Positions 1-6,425 of a DNA stretch of 6,427 bases are shown piece after piece. Location: positions 1 through 6,427 of the forward strand of contig VBDM01000316.1 in assembly GCA_005881355.1 (NCBI GenBank), read 5' to 3'. Positions within the stretch are counted from its first letter, which is position 1. Each line of letters begins with the position of its first letter. The stretch comes from Betaproteobacteria bacterium (GTDB lineage Bacteria; Pseudomonadota; Gammaproteobacteria; Burkholderiales; SG8-39). Both the position numbers and the translations under genes were made by a program. The notes beneath the pieces are model-generated. The model was not told the DNA's origin. It did not search any database and worked only from the letters and a program-made list of their open reading frames with translations.

Positions 1-289
1 CGTTCGCGGAGGCGTACTCGATCCTCACTTTTTTCCAGTCGCACTCGAGCTCCTCGGCGACGAGCATCGGGGCGGAGGTCATGCTGCCCTGCCCCATCTC
101 GGCGCGGGCGTAGCGGATGATCACGGTGTCGTCGGGCCGGATGACGACCCAGGCGTTCATTTCGGCCCCTGGAGCGTCGCTCCTTTGCGCGAGCGCTTCG
201 GGGACATGGAAGCCGAAAGTGAGCCCGCCGCCGATCGCGGCGGATTGCTGGAGGAACTTCCTGCGGGAGGGCGTGAATGCGGTTTTCAT
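1..289 (-). CDS. Molybdopterin-binding large subunit Y (IorB-like), 5' end only
   Basis: This is the first 96 codons of a third large subunit, cut by the left edge of the window. ATG is chosen because an AGGGGG Shine-Dalgarno lies 5 nt upstream, overlapping the stop codon of the small-subunit gene. The protein begins with a Tat signal: SRRKFLQQS at residues 8-16, a hydrophobic stretch, and a probable cleavage after ALA at residue 34. The conserved EMGQGS motif follows at residues 64-69. In the xanthine dehydrogenase family the Gln of this motif sits beside the molybdenum. After it the protein reads MTSAPMLVAEELECDWKKV, clearly different from the STGLPM... version in the other two large subunits. 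Residues 1-62 are the same as in the gene at 838-2994. I infer that this is the intact ancestral paralogue whose 5' end was copied into the chimera. Full length should be about 700-740 residues. Confidence 0.88.
   Translation of the reverse strand, partial: MKTAFTPSRRKFLQQSAAIGGGLTFGFHVPEALAQRSDAPGAEMNAWVVIRPDDTVIIRYARAEMGQGSMTSAPMLVAEELECDWKKVRIEYASAN
83..100. repeat. 18-bp identity block in Y, EMGQGS codons
   Basis: GCTGCCCTGCCCCATCTC occurs here in Y, at 2788-2805 in the chimera and at 5493-5510 in X. On the minus strand it encodes EMGQGS. It is the uninterrupted identity shared by the two parent genes right beside the junction and so the likely site of strand pairing during the crossover. 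Confidence 0.8.
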
Positions 290-294
290 GGCCG

Positions 295-300
295 CCCCCT
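295..300 (-). promoter_or_regulatory. Shine-Dalgarno of large subunit Y, overlapping the alpha stop codon
   Basis: On the minus strand AGGGGG lies 5 nt before the ATG at 289, and its first two bases belong to the TAG stop of the small-subunit gene. This overlap suggests that ribosomes finishing the small subunit start the large subunit directly, which would link their synthesis. The coupling is inferred. The same arrangement recurs 2705 bp away at 3000-3005. Confidence 0.6.
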
Positions 301-766
301 ATGCCTTCGCCGGCTTCATCGACTGCGCCGCGGCGTGGATCGCGGTGCGGATGCGCGCGTAGGTGCCGCAGCGGCACAGGTTGGTCATCGCCGCGTCGAT
401 GTCGCGGTCGCTCGGATTGGGATTCTTCTTCAAGAGCGCCACCGCCGCCATGATCTGGCCCGACTGGCAGTAGCCGCATTGCGGCACCTGGTGGTCGATC
501 CAGGCCTTCTGCACCGGATGCATGCGGCCGCGCTGCGCAAGCCCCTCGATGGTGAGCACGTTCTGGCCCGCGGCCGCCGACGCCGGCACCGAGCAGGAGC
601 GCACCGGCTCGCCGTTCAGATGCACCGTGCAGGCGCCGCATTGCGCGATGCCGCAGCCGTATTTGGGTCCTTTCACGTCGAGCACGTCCCGCAGCACCCA
701 GAGCAAGGGCATCTCGGGCTCGACGTCGGCGCTGCGCTTCCTGCCGTTGACGGTGAATTCGATCAT
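299..766 (-). CDS. [2Fe-2S] small subunit of IorA/CoxS-type molybdenum hydroxylase, alpha copy 1
   Basis: This 155-residue protein is the electron-transfer subunit of a two-subunit molybdenum hydroxylase (isoquinoline 1-oxidoreductase/aldehyde oxidoreductase type). It passes electrons from the Mo centre in the large subunit towards an external acceptor. The N-terminal plant-ferredoxin domain has cluster ligands C38, C43, C46 and C58 (GCGIAQCGAC, then SC). The C-terminal helical domain has C97, C100, C131 and C133 (QCGYC and LCRCG) for the second [2Fe-2S] cluster. All eight cysteines are present and the length is typical of the family. There is no signal peptide; such subunits are thought to be exported bound to their Tat-targeted partner. 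AAAGGAG lies 7 nt before the ATG. It sits 71 bp after the chimeric large subunit and 9 bp before Y. The protein is the same as that at 3004-3471, because both lie in the tandem repeat. Confidence 0.95.
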   Translation of the reverse strand: MIEFTVNGRKRSADVEPEMPLLWVLRDVLDVKGPKYGCGIAQCGACTVHLNGEPVRSCSVPASAAAGQNVLTIEGLAQRGRMHPVQKAWIDHQVPQCGYCQSGQIMAAVALLKKNPNPSDRDIDAAMTNLCRCGTYARIRTAIHAAAQSMKPAKA

Positions 767-773
767 CTGGAAT

Positions 774-780
774 CTCCTTT
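774..780 (-). promoter_or_regulatory. Strong Shine-Dalgarno of alpha copy 1
   Basis: AAAGGAG on the minus strand, 7 nt before the ATG at 766. It is the best ribosome-binding site in the window and fixes the start of the small subunit. It lies in a 71-bp gap (767-837) in which I see no clear terminator or promoter, so read-through from the upstream large subunit is likely. The same site recurs at 3479-3485. Confidence 0.65.
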
Positions 781-837
781 GGCTTGTCCGATGCAGACCG
801 TGATAATGGCTTCCCGGAATTCGCTCAGTTTACCCCA

Positions 838-2994
838 TCAAACGAGGCGCAGACCCTGGTTCGAGAGCGGGAGCGAGCGGATGCGCTTGCCGGTCGCCGC
901 GAAGATCGCGTTGCACAGCGCCGGGGCGAGCGGCGCGAGCGGCGTCTCGCCCATCCCGCCCCAGAACCCGCCGCTCGGGACGAGCACCGCCTCGATATTC
1001 TTCGGCATCTCGGCGAGGCGCATGATGCGGTAGTCGTGGAAGTTGGATTGCTCGACGCGGCCTTGGCTCAGGGTGATCTCGCCCCACAGGACGGAGGTGA
1101 GCCCGTAGGCGACGCAGCTCTGCACCTGCGCCTCCGCCGAATCCGGATTCACCACGTGGCCCGGATCGACCGCCACCACGACGCGCCGGATGTCGAGCTC
1201 GCCCGCACCGCTCACCGATACCTCGAACACCGCCGCGGCATAGCTCCCGTGCGAATCCTGCACCGCGATGCCGCGGTGCGCGCCCGCCGCGAGCGGCGAC
1301 CCCCACCCCGAGGCTTTGGCGGCGGCGTCGAGCACGCCGAGGTCCTTGGGCTTCGCCTGCAGCAGGGCGCGGCGGAATTCGTACGGGTCCTTGCCCGCCG
1401 CGTGCGCCATCTCGTCGACGAAACACTCGCGCATGAAGGGGTTCTGCGAGTGAAACACCGTGCGCATGAAGCCGACCGGCACGTGGCTGTTCCTCATCGC
1501 GAACTCGATTCGCAGGTTCGGCACGCCGTAGGGCAGATCGACGATGCCGCCGAGCGCGTGCCGGTCGACGCCTTCCTTGATGTCCTGCGGCCGCACCCCC
1601 GCCAGGATCGAGTGGCTCGCGTCGCGGATGCGCCAGGCGGTGAGGTTGCCGGCCGCGTCGAGCCCGGCCTTGAATCGCATCAGGGTCATGGGGCGGTAGT
1701 AGTCGTGCTGCATGTCCTCTTCACGCGACCACAGGAGCTTCACCGGCGTGCCTTCGACGGCCTTCGCTATCGCCACCGCCTGGCGCGTGTAATCCTGGAA
1801 GCCGCGCCGCCCGAAGCCGCCGCCCAGGTGCGTGAGGCGCACGTCGACGTTTTCGAGGGGAACGCCCGCCGTCGCGGCGGCGGTCGCGTGCGTGGCTTCG
1901 GCGTTCTGCGTCGGCGCCCAGACCTCGACGCGGCCGCCTTCCACGAGCGCCGTGCAGTTCATCGGCTCGAGCGGCGCGTGGTTCAGGAAGGGCGCGTAGT
2001 ACTCGGCCTCGATCACTTTTGCGGCGGCGGCGAAGGCCGCCTCGACGTCGCCTTCGTCGCGCGCCACCGGCACGCTCGTGTCCTCCAGGCCGAAGCGGAC
2101 GAACTCCCGGATGCTCGCGGTCGAGGCGCCGCCGTCGGGACCGGCGTCCCACTCGATCGGCAGGGTCTTCAGCATCCGGTTCGCGCGCCACCAGTTGTCG
2201 GCGACCACCGCGACGGCGTCCTCGAGCTTCACCACCTTGATGAGGCCGCGCGCGCCCAGGATCCTCTCGTCGGCGACGCTGCGCAGCCTGCCGCGGAACA
2301 CCGGGCACTGCGCGATGGCGGCATACGCCATGCCGGGGAGCTGCACGTCGATGCCGAAGAGCGGCTTGCCGGTCACCTTGTCGGGGATGTCGAGACGGTT
2401 CGCCGATTTTCCGATGAGATTCCAGTCCCTCGGATCCTTCAGCTTCACTTCGCCGGGCGGCTCGAGCTTCGAGGCGCCTTGAGCCACCTGGCCGAATCGC
2501 AGTCTCCTGCGCGACGGCCTGTGGATGATTACGCCGTTCTCGGCGTCGCATTCGGACCCGGGCACCTTCCATCTCTGCGCCGCGGCGGCGAGGAGCATCT
2601 CGCGCGCGGTGGCGCCGGCGCGGCGCAAATATTCCTGCGAGTCCCGGATCGAGCGGCTTCCGCCGGTGGCCATCGAGCCCCATGCGCGGTTGCGGCGAAG
2701 CTGCTCGCTCGTGGAGACGAATTCGATGCGGACCTTTCTCCAGTCGCACTCGAGCTCCTCCGCGACCAGCATCGGAAGCCCGGTCGAGCTGCCCTGCCCC
2801 ATCTCCGCGCGGGCGTAGCGGATGATCACGGTGTCGTCGGGCCGGATGACGACCCAGGCGTTCATTTCGGCCCCTGGAGCGTCGCTCCTTTGCGCGAGCG
2901 CTTCGGGGACATGGAAGCCGAAAGTGAGCCCGCCGCCGATCGCGGCGGATTGCTGGAGGAACTTCCTGCGGGAGGGCGTGAATGCGGTTTTCAT
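838..2994 (-). CDS. Chimeric molybdopterin-binding large subunit (Y N-terminus joined to X body), IorB-like
   Basis: This is a complete 718-residue catalytic subunit of a molybdenum hydroxylase. The family binds the Mo-pterin cofactor and inserts an oxygen from water into aldehydes or N-heterocycles. In order: Tat signal (SRRKFLQQS at 8-16, probable cleavage after A34), EMGQGS at 64-69, ATGGSRS at 119-125, LNHAPLEP near 347, GGGFGRR at 391-397, and GGMGETPLAPLAP near the C-terminus. The Glu of MGE (residue 683) matches the family's catalytic base. Residues 1-62 are the same as in Y (1-289). Residues 64-718 are the same as in X (3543-5705). Codon 63 (2806-2808) is the join. The reading frame is intact, so an active enzyme is plausible. 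It starts 9 bp after alpha copy 2, with AGGGGG as ribosome-binding site. Substrate unknown. Confidence 0.93.
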   Translation of the reverse strand: MKTAFTPSRRKFLQQSAAIGGGLTFGFHVPEALAQRSDAPGAEMNAWVVIRPDDTVIIRYARAEMGQGSSTGLPMLVAEELECDWRKVRIEFVSTSEQLRRNRAWGSMATGGSRSIRDSQEYLRRAGATAREMLLAAAAQRWKVPGSECDAENGVIIHRPSRRRLRFGQVAQGASKLEPPGEVKLKDPRDWNLIGKSANRLDIPDKVTGKPLFGIDVQLPGMAYAAIAQCPVFRGRLRSVADERILGARGLIKVVKLEDAVAVVADNWWRANRMLKTLPIEWDAGPDGGASTASIREFVRFGLEDTSVPVARDEGDVEAAFAAAAKVIEAEYYAPFLNHAPLEPMNCTALVEGGRVEVWAPTQNAEATHATAAATAGVPLENVDVRLTHLGGGFGRRGFQDYTRQAVAIAKAVEGTPVKLLWSREEDMQHDYYRPMTLMRFKAGLDAAGNLTAWRIRDASHSILAGVRPQDIKEGVDRHALGGIVDLPYGVPNLRIEFAMRNSHVPVGFMRTVFHSQNPFMRECFVDEMAHAAGKDPYEFRRALLQAKPKDLGVLDAAAKASGWGSPLAAGAHRGIAVQDSHGSYAAAVFEVSVSGAGELDIRRVVVAVDPGHVVNPDSAEAQVQSCVAYGLTSVLWGEITLSQGRVEQSNFHDYRIMRLAEMPKNIEAVLVPSGGFWGGMGETPLAPLAPALCNAIFAATGKRIRSLPLSNQGLRLV
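2788..2805. repeat. 18-bp identity block at the chimera join
   Basis: Copy of the EMGQGS-coding block in the chimeric gene. Left of it the sequence is X-type (GGAAGCCCGGTCGA, as in X); right of 2807 it is Y-type (CGCGGGCGTAGCGG, as in Y). The join is therefore placed at 2806-2808. Confidence 0.8.
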
Positions 2995-2999
2995 GGCCG

Positions 3000-3005
3000 C
3001 CCCCT
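3000..3005 (-). promoter_or_regulatory. Shine-Dalgarno of the chimeric large subunit, overlapping the alpha stop codon
   Basis: Same AGGGGG element as at 295-300, 5 nt before the ATG at 2994 and overlapping the TAG of alpha copy 2. The chimera thus inherited Y's translation start, whereas X at 5705 has only a weak GCGAAAG. Coupled translation with the small subunit is inferred. Confidence 0.6.
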
Positions 3006-3471
3006 ATGCCTTCGCCGGCTTCATCGACTGCGCCGCGGCGTGGATCGCGGTGCGGATGCGCGCGTAGGTGCCGCAGCGGCACAGGTTGGTCATCGCCGCG
3101 TCGATGTCGCGGTCGCTCGGATTGGGATTCTTCTTCAAGAGCGCCACCGCCGCCATGATCTGGCCCGACTGGCAGTAGCCGCATTGCGGCACCTGGTGGT
3201 CGATCCAGGCCTTCTGCACCGGATGCATGCGGCCGCGCTGCGCAAGCCCCTCGATGGTGAGCACGTTCTGGCCCGCGGCCGCCGACGCCGGCACCGAGCA
3301 GGAGCGCACCGGCTCGCCGTTCAGATGCACCGTGCAGGCGCCGCATTGCGCGATGCCGCAGCCGTATTTGGGTCCTTTCACGTCGAGCACGTCCCGCAGC
3401 ACCCAGAGCAAGGGCATCTCGGGCTCGACGTCGGCGCTGCGCTTCCTGCCGTTGACGGTGAATTCGATCAT
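3004..3471 (-). CDS. [2Fe-2S] small subunit of IorA/CoxS-type molybdenum hydroxylase, alpha copy 2
   Basis: This second copy of the 155-residue iron-sulfur subunit has the same protein sequence as the gene at 299-766, and I find no nucleotide difference between them. It has the same eight cluster cysteines (C38, C43, C46, C58; C97, C100, C131, C133) and the same AAAGGAG site 7 nt before ATG. It lies 71 bp downstream of X and 9 bp upstream of the chimera. In the inferred ancestral cluster a single small subunit sat between the two large-subunit paralogues X and Y and may have served both. After the duplication each large subunit has a small-subunit gene beside it. With identical small subunits, any pairing preference must come from the large subunits. 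Confidence 0.95.
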   Translation of the reverse strand: MIEFTVNGRKRSADVEPEMPLLWVLRDVLDVKGPKYGCGIAQCGACTVHLNGEPVRSCSVPASAAAGQNVLTIEGLAQRGRMHPVQKAWIDHQVPQCGYCQSGQIMAAVALLKKNPNPSDRDIDAAMTNLCRCGTYARIRTAIHAAAQSMKPAKA

Positions 3472-3478
3472 CTGGAAT

Positions 3479-3485
3479 CTCCTTT
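3479..3485 (-). promoter_or_regulatory. Strong Shine-Dalgarno of alpha copy 2
   Basis: AAAGGAG on the minus strand, 7 nt before the ATG at 3471. It is the repeat counterpart of the site at 774-780, in an identical 71-bp gap (3472-3542). Confidence 0.65.
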
Positions 3486-3542
3486 GGCTTGTCCGATGCA
3501 GACCGTGATAATGGCTTCCCGGAATTCGCTCAGTTTACCCCA

Positions 3543-5705
3543 TCAAACGAGGCGCAGACCCTGGTTCGAGAGCGGGAGCGAGCGGATGCGCTTGCCGGTC
3601 GCCGCGAAGATCGCGTTGCACAGCGCCGGGGCGAGCGGCGCGAGCGGCGTCTCGCCCATCCCGCCCCAGAACCCGCCGCTCGGGACGAGCACCGCCTCGA
3701 TATTCTTCGGCATCTCGGCGAGGCGCATGATGCGGTAGTCGTGGAAGTTGGATTGCTCGACGCGGCCTTGGCTCAGGGTGATCTCGCCCCACAGGACCGA
3801 GGTGAGCCCGTAGGCGACGCAGCTCTGCACCTGCGCCTCCGCCGAATCCGGATTCACCACGTGGCCCGGATCGACCGCCACCACGACGCGCCGGATGTCG
3901 AGCTCGCCCGCACCGCTCACCGATACCTCGAACACCGCCGCGGCATAGCTCCCGTGCGAATCCTGCACCGCGATGCCGCGGTGCGCGCCCGCCGCGAGCG
4001 GCGACCCCCACCCCGAGGCTTTGGCGGCGGCGTCGAGCACGCCGAGGTCCTTGGGCTTCGCCTGCAGCAGGGCGCGGCGGAATTCGTACGGGTCCTTGCC
4101 CGCCGCGTGCGCCATCTCGTCGACGAAACACTCGCGCATGAAGGGGTTCTGCGAGTGAAACACCGTGCGCATGAAGCCGACCGGCACGTGGCTGTTCCTC
4201 ATCGCGAACTCGATTCGCAGGTTCGGCACGCCGTAGGGCAGATCGACGATGCCGCCGAGCGCGTGCCGGTCGACGCCTTCCTTGATGTCCTGCGGCCGCA
4301 CCCCCGCCAGGATCGAGTGGCTCGCGTCGCGGATGCGCCAGGCGGTGAGGTTGCCGGCCGCGTCGAGGCCGGCCTTGAATCGCATCAGGGTCATGGGGCG
4401 GTAGTAGTCGTGCTGCATGTCCTCTTCACGCGACCACAGGAGCTTCACCGGCGTGCCTTCGACGGCCTTCGCTATCGCCACCGCCTGGCGCGTGTAATCC
4501 TGGAAGCCGCGCCGCCCGAAGCCGCCGCCCAGGTGCGTGAGGCGCACGTCGACGTTTTCGAGGGGAACGCCCGCCGTCGCGGCGGCGGTCGCGTGCGTGG
4601 CTTCGGCGTTCTGCGTCGGCGCCCAGACCTCGACGCGGCCGCCTTCCACGAGCGCCGTGCAGTTCATCGGCTCGAGCGGCGCGTGGTTCAGGAAGGGCGC
4701 GTAGTACTCGGCCTCGATCACTTTTGCGGCGGCGGCGAAGGCCGCCTCGACGTCGCCTTCGTCGCGCGCCACCGGCACGCTCGTGTCCTCCAGGCCGAAG
4801 CGGACGAACTCCCGGATGCTCGCAGTCGAGGCGCCGCCGTCGGGACCGGCGTCCCACTCGATCGGCAGGGTCTTCAGCATCCGGTTCGCGCGCCACCAGT
4901 TGTCGGCGACCACCGCGACGGCGTCCTCGAGCTTCACCACCTTGATGAGGCCGCGCGCGCCCAGGATCCTCTCGTCGGCGACGCTGCGCAGCCTGCCGCG
5001 GAACACCGGGCACTGCGCGATGGCGGCATACGCCATGCCGGGGAGCTGCACGTCGATGCCGAAGAGCGGCTTGCCGGTCACCTTGTCGGGGATGTCGAGA
5101 CGGTTCGCCGATTTTCCGATGAGATTCCAGTCCCTCGGATCCTTCAGCTTCACTTCGCCGGGCGGCTCGAGCTTCGAGGCGCCTTGAGCCACCTGGCCGA
5201 ATCGCAGTCTCCTGCGCGACGGCCTGTGGATGATTACGCCGTTCTCGGCGTCGCATTCGGACCCGGGCACCTTCCATCTCTGCGCCGCGGCGGCGAGGAG
5301 CATCTCGCGCGCGGTGGCGCCGGCGCGGCGCAAATATTCCTGCGAGTCCCGGATCGAGCGGCTTCCGCCGGTGGCCATCGAGCCCCATGCGCGGTTGCGG
5401 CGAAGCTGCTCGCTCGTGGAGACGAATTCGATGCGGACCTTTCTCCAGTCGCACTCGAGCTCCTCCGCGACCAGCATCGGAAGCCCGGTCGAGCTGCCCT
5501 GCCCCATCTCCGAGCGCGCCACGCGGATCACTACGCTGCTGTCGGGGTTGACGACGATCCAGGCCGTCAGTTCAGGGCCTTTTCCTTTCGCTGCCGCCTG
5601 GGCGAGGACCGGCGCGGGGATCGCCAGCTGGAGCGCGAGGCCGCCGCCGACTGCGGTGGAAACCTTGAGGAAATCGCGGCGGGACTGGTGAAACGGGGTG
5701 GTCAT
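3543..5705 (-). CDS. Molybdopterin-binding large subunit X (IorB-like, Tat-exported)
   Basis: This complete 720-residue large subunit of the xanthine dehydrogenase family (IorB/periplasmic aldehyde oxidoreductase branch) is the catalytic partner of the [2Fe-2S] subunit that follows 71 bp downstream. The ATG at 5705 is preferred over a TTG at 5753 because it puts the Tat motif SRRDFLKVS at residues 8-16, as in the paralogues. A hydrophobic stretch follows, then a probable cleavage site after VLA at residue 35. The ribosome-binding site (GCGAAAG) is weak. EMGQGS is at 66-71, GGGFGRR near 393-399, and GGMGETPLAPLAP near the C-terminus with probable catalytic Glu at 685. From residue 66 to the end it is the same as the chimera at 838-2994. 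Its first 64 residues are only related to that gene. I take X as an original member of the cluster. It starts 93 bp after the acyl-CoA ligase, probably in the same transcription unit. Confidence 0.94.
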   Translation of the reverse strand: MTTPFHQSRRDFLKVSTAVGGGLALQLAIPAPVLAQAAAKGKGPELTAWIVVNPDSSVVIRVARSEMGQGSSTGLPMLVAEELECDWRKVRIEFVSTSEQLRRNRAWGSMATGGSRSIRDSQEYLRRAGATAREMLLAAAAQRWKVPGSECDAENGVIIHRPSRRRLRFGQVAQGASKLEPPGEVKLKDPRDWNLIGKSANRLDIPDKVTGKPLFGIDVQLPGMAYAAIAQCPVFRGRLRSVADERILGARGLIKVVKLEDAVAVVADNWWRANRMLKTLPIEWDAGPDGGASTASIREFVRFGLEDTSVPVARDEGDVEAAFAAAAKVIEAEYYAPFLNHAPLEPMNCTALVEGGRVEVWAPTQNAEATHATAAATAGVPLENVDVRLTHLGGGFGRRGFQDYTRQAVAIAKAVEGTPVKLLWSREEDMQHDYYRPMTLMRFKAGLDAAGNLTAWRIRDASHSILAGVRPQDIKEGVDRHALGGIVDLPYGVPNLRIEFAMRNSHVPVGFMRTVFHSQNPFMRECFVDEMAHAAGKDPYEFRRALLQAKPKDLGVLDAAAKASGWGSPLAAGAHRGIAVQDSHGSYAAAVFEVSVSGAGELDIRRVVVAVDPGHVVNPDSAEAQVQSCVAYGLTSVLWGEITLSQGRVEQSNFHDYRIMRLAEMPKNIEAVLVPSGGFWGGMGETPLAPLAPALCNAIFAATGKRIRSLPLSNQGLRLV
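5493..5510. repeat. 18-bp identity block in X, EMGQGS codons
   Basis: Copy of the EMGQGS-coding block in the intact X gene. It is followed on the plus strand by X-specific CGAGCGCGCCACGCGG, which differs from the Y-type sequence to the right of the other two blocks. Confidence 0.8.
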
Positions 5706-5798
5706 GGCTTTCGCGGACCGGCTAATTCTGCGCTTCGGGCTACCCGGCTGCAACCGGTAAACAGCCTCTGCGCCCGCGTATTCCGGTCTCCGGCCCGC

Positions 5799-6425
5799 TC
5801 ACGCGCCCGGCAGCTTGTATCCGCCGAAGTCCTGCCGCAGCTTCGTTTTCAGGAGCTTCCCGGTGGCGGTGTGCGGCAGCTGCTCGACGAAGGTCACGTC
5901 GTCGGGCATGCACCACTTCGCCACCTTGCCCTCGTAGTGCCTGAGCAGCTCCTCGCGCGTGAGGCTCGCGCCGGGCTTCCTGACCGCGATCACGAGCGGC
6001 CGCTCGCCCCACTTCGGGTGGCGCACTCCGATGACCGCGGCTTCCGCGACCGCCGGATGCGCCACCGCGATGTTTTCCAGCTCGATCGAGCTGATCCATT
6101 CGCCGCCCGAATTGATCACGTCCTTCGAGCGGTCGGTGATCTGCATGTAGCCGTCCGCGTCGATCGTGGCGACGTCGCCCGTGGAAAACCATCCGCCGCG
6201 CAAGGAGCTGCCGCCCTCGTCCTTGAAGTACTCGCGCAGCACCCACGGCCCGCGCACCAGAAGGTCGCCGAACGCCTTGCCGTCGCGCGGCAGCTCGCGC
6301 CCTTCGCCGTCGACGATCTTCATCTCGACGCCGTAGATCGCGCGCCCCTGCTTGCACTCGATCGCGAACCGCTCTTCGGGGGACAGGGCCGCGTGCTTGC
6401 CCTTCAGCGTGCACAGGCTCCCGAG
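5799..6425 (-). CDS. AMP-forming acyl-CoA synthetase (AlkK/FadD-like), C-terminal part
   Basis: These 208 residues are the C-terminal part of an adenylate-forming ligase that makes acyl-CoA from a carboxylic acid, ATP and CoA in the cytoplasm. The gene continues past the right edge; the first ATG in this piece (6323) is internal, because the frame stays open with family-like sequence (LGSLCTLKGKH) to the edge. Visible motifs, counted from the edge, are GWFSTGD at 78-84, DRSKD at 98-102, GGEWIS at 107-112, and PHTATGK at 184-190, whose Lys is the family's catalytic lysine for adenylation. VINSGGEWISSIELEN is typical of medium/long-chain fatty-acid-CoA ligases of the AlkK type, usually about 540 residues. 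About 330 residues should therefore be missing. The exact acid cannot be told from this half. It lies 93 bp upstream of X and could act on the acid product of the oxidoreductases. Confidence 0.9.
   Translation of the reverse strand, partial: LGSLCTLKGKHAALSPEERFAIECKQGRAIYGVEMKIVDGEGRELPRDGKAFGDLLVRGPWVLREYFKDEGGSSLRGGWFSTGDVATIDADGYMQITDRSKDVINSGGEWISSIELENIAVAHPAVAEAAVIGVRHPKWGERPLVIAVRKPGASLTREELLRHYEGKVAKWCMPDDVTFVEQLPHTATGKLLKTKLRQDFGGYKLPGA

Larger units (their letters stand above)
102..2806. repeat. Tandem direct repeat, unit 1 (2705 bp)
   Basis: This unit aligns without gaps to the next 2705 bases. By hand comparison I find three substitutions: 1093 G against 3798 C, 1663 C against 4368 G, and 2119 G against 4824 A. 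All are third-position, synonymous changes in the shared large-subunit body (Ser, Gly, Thr codons). The unit holds the 5' end of Y, alpha copy 1, and the X-derived body of the chimera. Its left end is set by the first mismatch, at 101 against 2806. To the left of it the two sequences drop to 80 of 100 matching bases. Confidence 0.95.
2807..5511. repeat. Tandem direct repeat, unit 2 (2705 bp)
   Basis: Second unit of the repeat, directly abutting the first. It holds the Y-derived 5' end of the chimera, alpha copy 2 and most of X. On the right, similarity to unit 1 continues one base and then fails at 5513 (A, against C at 2808), where X's own N-terminal coding sequence begins. No insertion sequence, inverted repeat or target duplication is visible at either end or at the junction. 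Confidence 0.95.

Noticed and set aside
1721..3346. A 541-codon open frame on the minus strand overlapping the chimera and alpha in another frame
   Set aside because: It has an Arg-rich low-complexity composition and no motifs, and it overlaps two well-supported genes in the wrong frame.
784..3738. A 984-codon open frame on the plus strand, opposite the whole chimeric large subunit and small subunit
   Set aside because: It is very rich in Arg, His, Ala, Asp and Val, has no recognisable domain, and lies antisense to genes with clear family motifs and ribosome-binding sites. Long antisense frames are expected in GC-rich coding DNA.
102..5511. The repeat as a composite transposon or integrated element
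   Set aside because: No transposase, terminal inverted repeats or target-site duplications are visible, and the unit ends fall at homologous positions inside paralogous genes, which points to homologous recombination.
5736..5746. Short inverted repeat CGGGCTACCCG between the ligase and X as a possible terminator
   Set aside because: The stem is only 4 bp and no T-run follows, so it is not a credible terminator.
5706..5753. A 16-residue N-terminal extension of X from a TTG at 5753
   Set aside because: The extension would push the Tat motif away from the N-terminus, unlike the two paralogues, and the ATG at 5705 gives an aligned start.
5740..6414. A 224-codon minus-strand frame overlapping the acyl-CoA ligase
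   Set aside because: The ligase motifs (GWFSTGD, DRSKD, GGEWIS, TGK) are all in the other frame; this one is Arg-rich and without motifs.
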